64,000 nt of DNA. Origin: Prinia subflava. Taxonomy: Eukaryota > Chordata > Aves > Passeriformes > Cisticolidae. This document shows, one piece after another, positions 62,583 through 64,000 of the stretch. Location: contig NC_086253.1 in assembly GCF_021018805.1 (NCBI RefSeq), positions 36,519,583 to 36,583,582 on the forward strand, in the 5' to 3' direction. How positions within the stretch are numbered: position 1 is the stretch's first letter; each line of letters begins with the position of its first letter. The notes under the pieces were generated by a model. That model ran no database searches and was not told the DNA's origin. It saw nothing but the letters and a program-made list of their open reading frames with translations. A program made the translations under genes and the position numbers.

Positions 62583-63041
62583 CATAGTAAAAATTGTTAG
62601 AAACTTAAATATAGCGAGTACATTTTCTTCTGTTTATTGTACATTTTATCTAAAGAACTGCTGGGCGGAAAAAAAGCCTTTTGCATATTGCTTAAAAAAC
62701 CTGTATCTTTGACACCTGGTGTTGGTCATGTAATAGCAATTGGGAGCCATTCAGCAACTAGTGCCAAGGTGCTAATCCAGCTGAATTGAATAAGTGTGCT
62801 GATACTCGGGACATGATTGTATAACTTTATCTTAACTCTTAATAGCTTTAGTGCTGTTACCTTTAATTGTGTTTTTGTTTTAAAATCTGTTCTACACACC
62901 GGAACCACAAAGAGTTTCTTCATTATTATTTGTTAAGTTTGTCCATTCTGAGTCAATATTTTATGTATTTTTAAATTTCTGTTTTTCGTGTACCTAAAAA
63001 CACTTGGTAATTGGTGCACTATATGCATTGATAAAAATAAA
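62583..63041 (+). terminator. ASB5: ASB5 3' UTR with polyadenylation signal
   Basis: The first well-placed AATAAA downstream of the stop codon is at 63,036-63,041 (within GATAAAAATAAAACAAT), followed by T-rich sequence (TTTTCCTTTTTCTTTTTCTT) that suits a downstream element. Longer UTR forms are possible. Confidence 0.65.
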
Positions 63042-64000
63042 ACAATTAGACATTAATTATTTTCCTTTTTCTTTTTCTTTATATAGACAATTCATTAATC
63101 ACAGTGAGAAACTTCCTTTACTCTTCCTCATTGCCTGTGCTGTGAATTGTAATTGATGTGAACATAACCTCAGTTTTTTACATAATTCTGTTTATTGGTA
63201 CAATTAGTAACTTATTTCTCAAAAGCCTTAATGCGGAGATAGTTTTGACATCCTCTTGTAAAACAGAATTATATGGGCACTTCCCTTATCTTTTTGTAAC
63301 AATGCTGTGCCCCAACCATTTAATGGGTATATTAAATAATTATTTGCCTCAGAGAAAAGGCATATTTTAATGTGTAGTATCTGTGAGGTTTCTGAAGGCA
63401 TGTACTGGAGATGGGAATACTGAATCCTCAAGCTTGAGTTCAGGAGGTAAATACAAAGTTTGAAAAATGTCAGTTTTTAAGAGGGGTACAGCTCATCAAA
63501 GGATATTACTTCTCTTACTACCTGTTTTGTAAACTTTTACCCAGCTCCAAAAATCCTTGCAAATTCCCAGAATACTCCAGCTTGCATTTCTGTGAAAATG
63601 TTCAGCTTTCCTTGAATATAGTTGAACTATTGTTCAACTCTAGCCAGAGGTGGAATGGTAAGACCCCCCCAAGAGACATTAGAAAACTCTAAGTCTTTGC
63701 TCATGTCCTTGAATTTTTAATTATTGTGATCTGAATATATGAAAATGCAGCATTCCTCCTTTCCCTCTTCTCATTTGGTGTTCCTTTGATGACAGATTAG
63801 TTTCTCAGGGACTGATAGTTCCTGCAAGCCAAAGCACGGGACACCTGAAAACTTGCCATTTGCCCTTGGTGATTCACCCTCTTCCATTCCTTTTCTGTGA
63901 CTCCTTTCAGTATTTATATTTCTACTGGAAAGATGCTAAGTGAGGAACTAACTATAGAGGAAGCTTTCACAAAGAGGAATGCTTACTCAGTTGCTAAATT
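63042..64000. other. Intergenic DNA downstream of ASB5
   Basis: No gene recognised up to the window edge. Confidence 0.6.

Noticed and set aside
1..64000. tRNA, rRNA, snRNA or bacterial-type systems
   Set aside because: No cloverleaf with A/B boxes, ribosomal segment, Shine-Dalgarno-led operon or CRISPR structure was noticed. All confirmed coding sequence is intron-split vertebrate type.

Overview
The window looks like nuclear DNA of a bird, most likely a songbird. It holds two conserved vertebrate genes in head-to-head arrangement, SPCS3 (minus strand) and ASB5 (plus strand), the same divergent pairing found on human 4q34. The repeats are avian: CR1 LINE 3' ends, endogenous retrovirus pol debris and solo-type LTRs. 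Between the two genes lie pieces of a PAK-like protein kinase gene. PAK3-like kinases are known to have expanded in the zebra finch lineage, which is why a passerine is favoured; the species cannot be fixed from sequence alone.

Layout. 1-5,563: 5' half of SPCS3 (three coding exons, minus strand; the rest lies beyond the left edge). Its second intron is a U12-type AT-AC intron. 5,060-5,830: the SPCS3 CpG-island promoter. 7,269-10,068: four exons encoding the C-lobe and C-terminus of a PAK-like kinase, with a broken splice acceptor. 10,860-20,300: repeat-rich accessory DNA (ERV integrase remnant, CR1 fragments, a probable LTR, unexplained open frames). 20,337-23,178: four exons encoding the N-lobe of a PAK-like kinase, interrupted by an antisense LTR and ending inside an exon. 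23,200-34,500: AT-rich intergenic DNA with one LTR. 34,549-62,582: complete ASB5 (seven coding exons, 329 codons, first intron 21.1 kb), polyadenylation signal at 63,036. The remainder is intergenic.

The two kinase pieces are on the same strand but in swapped order: the downstream half of the kinase lies upstream of the upstream half. Together they carry nearly every catalytic motif of a PAK kinase, but no collinear transcript could encode it. This arrangement, with the AG-to-AA splice-site change and the truncated exon, is the most unusual feature. It may be two decayed paralogues, a rearranged single copy or an assembly misordering.

SPCS3 (ER signal peptidase accessory subunit) and ASB5 (Cullin-5 ubiquitin ligase substrate receptor) have no known joint pathway; their neighbourhood is ancestral synteny. 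No tRNA, rRNA, CRISPR or bacterial-type operon was seen.
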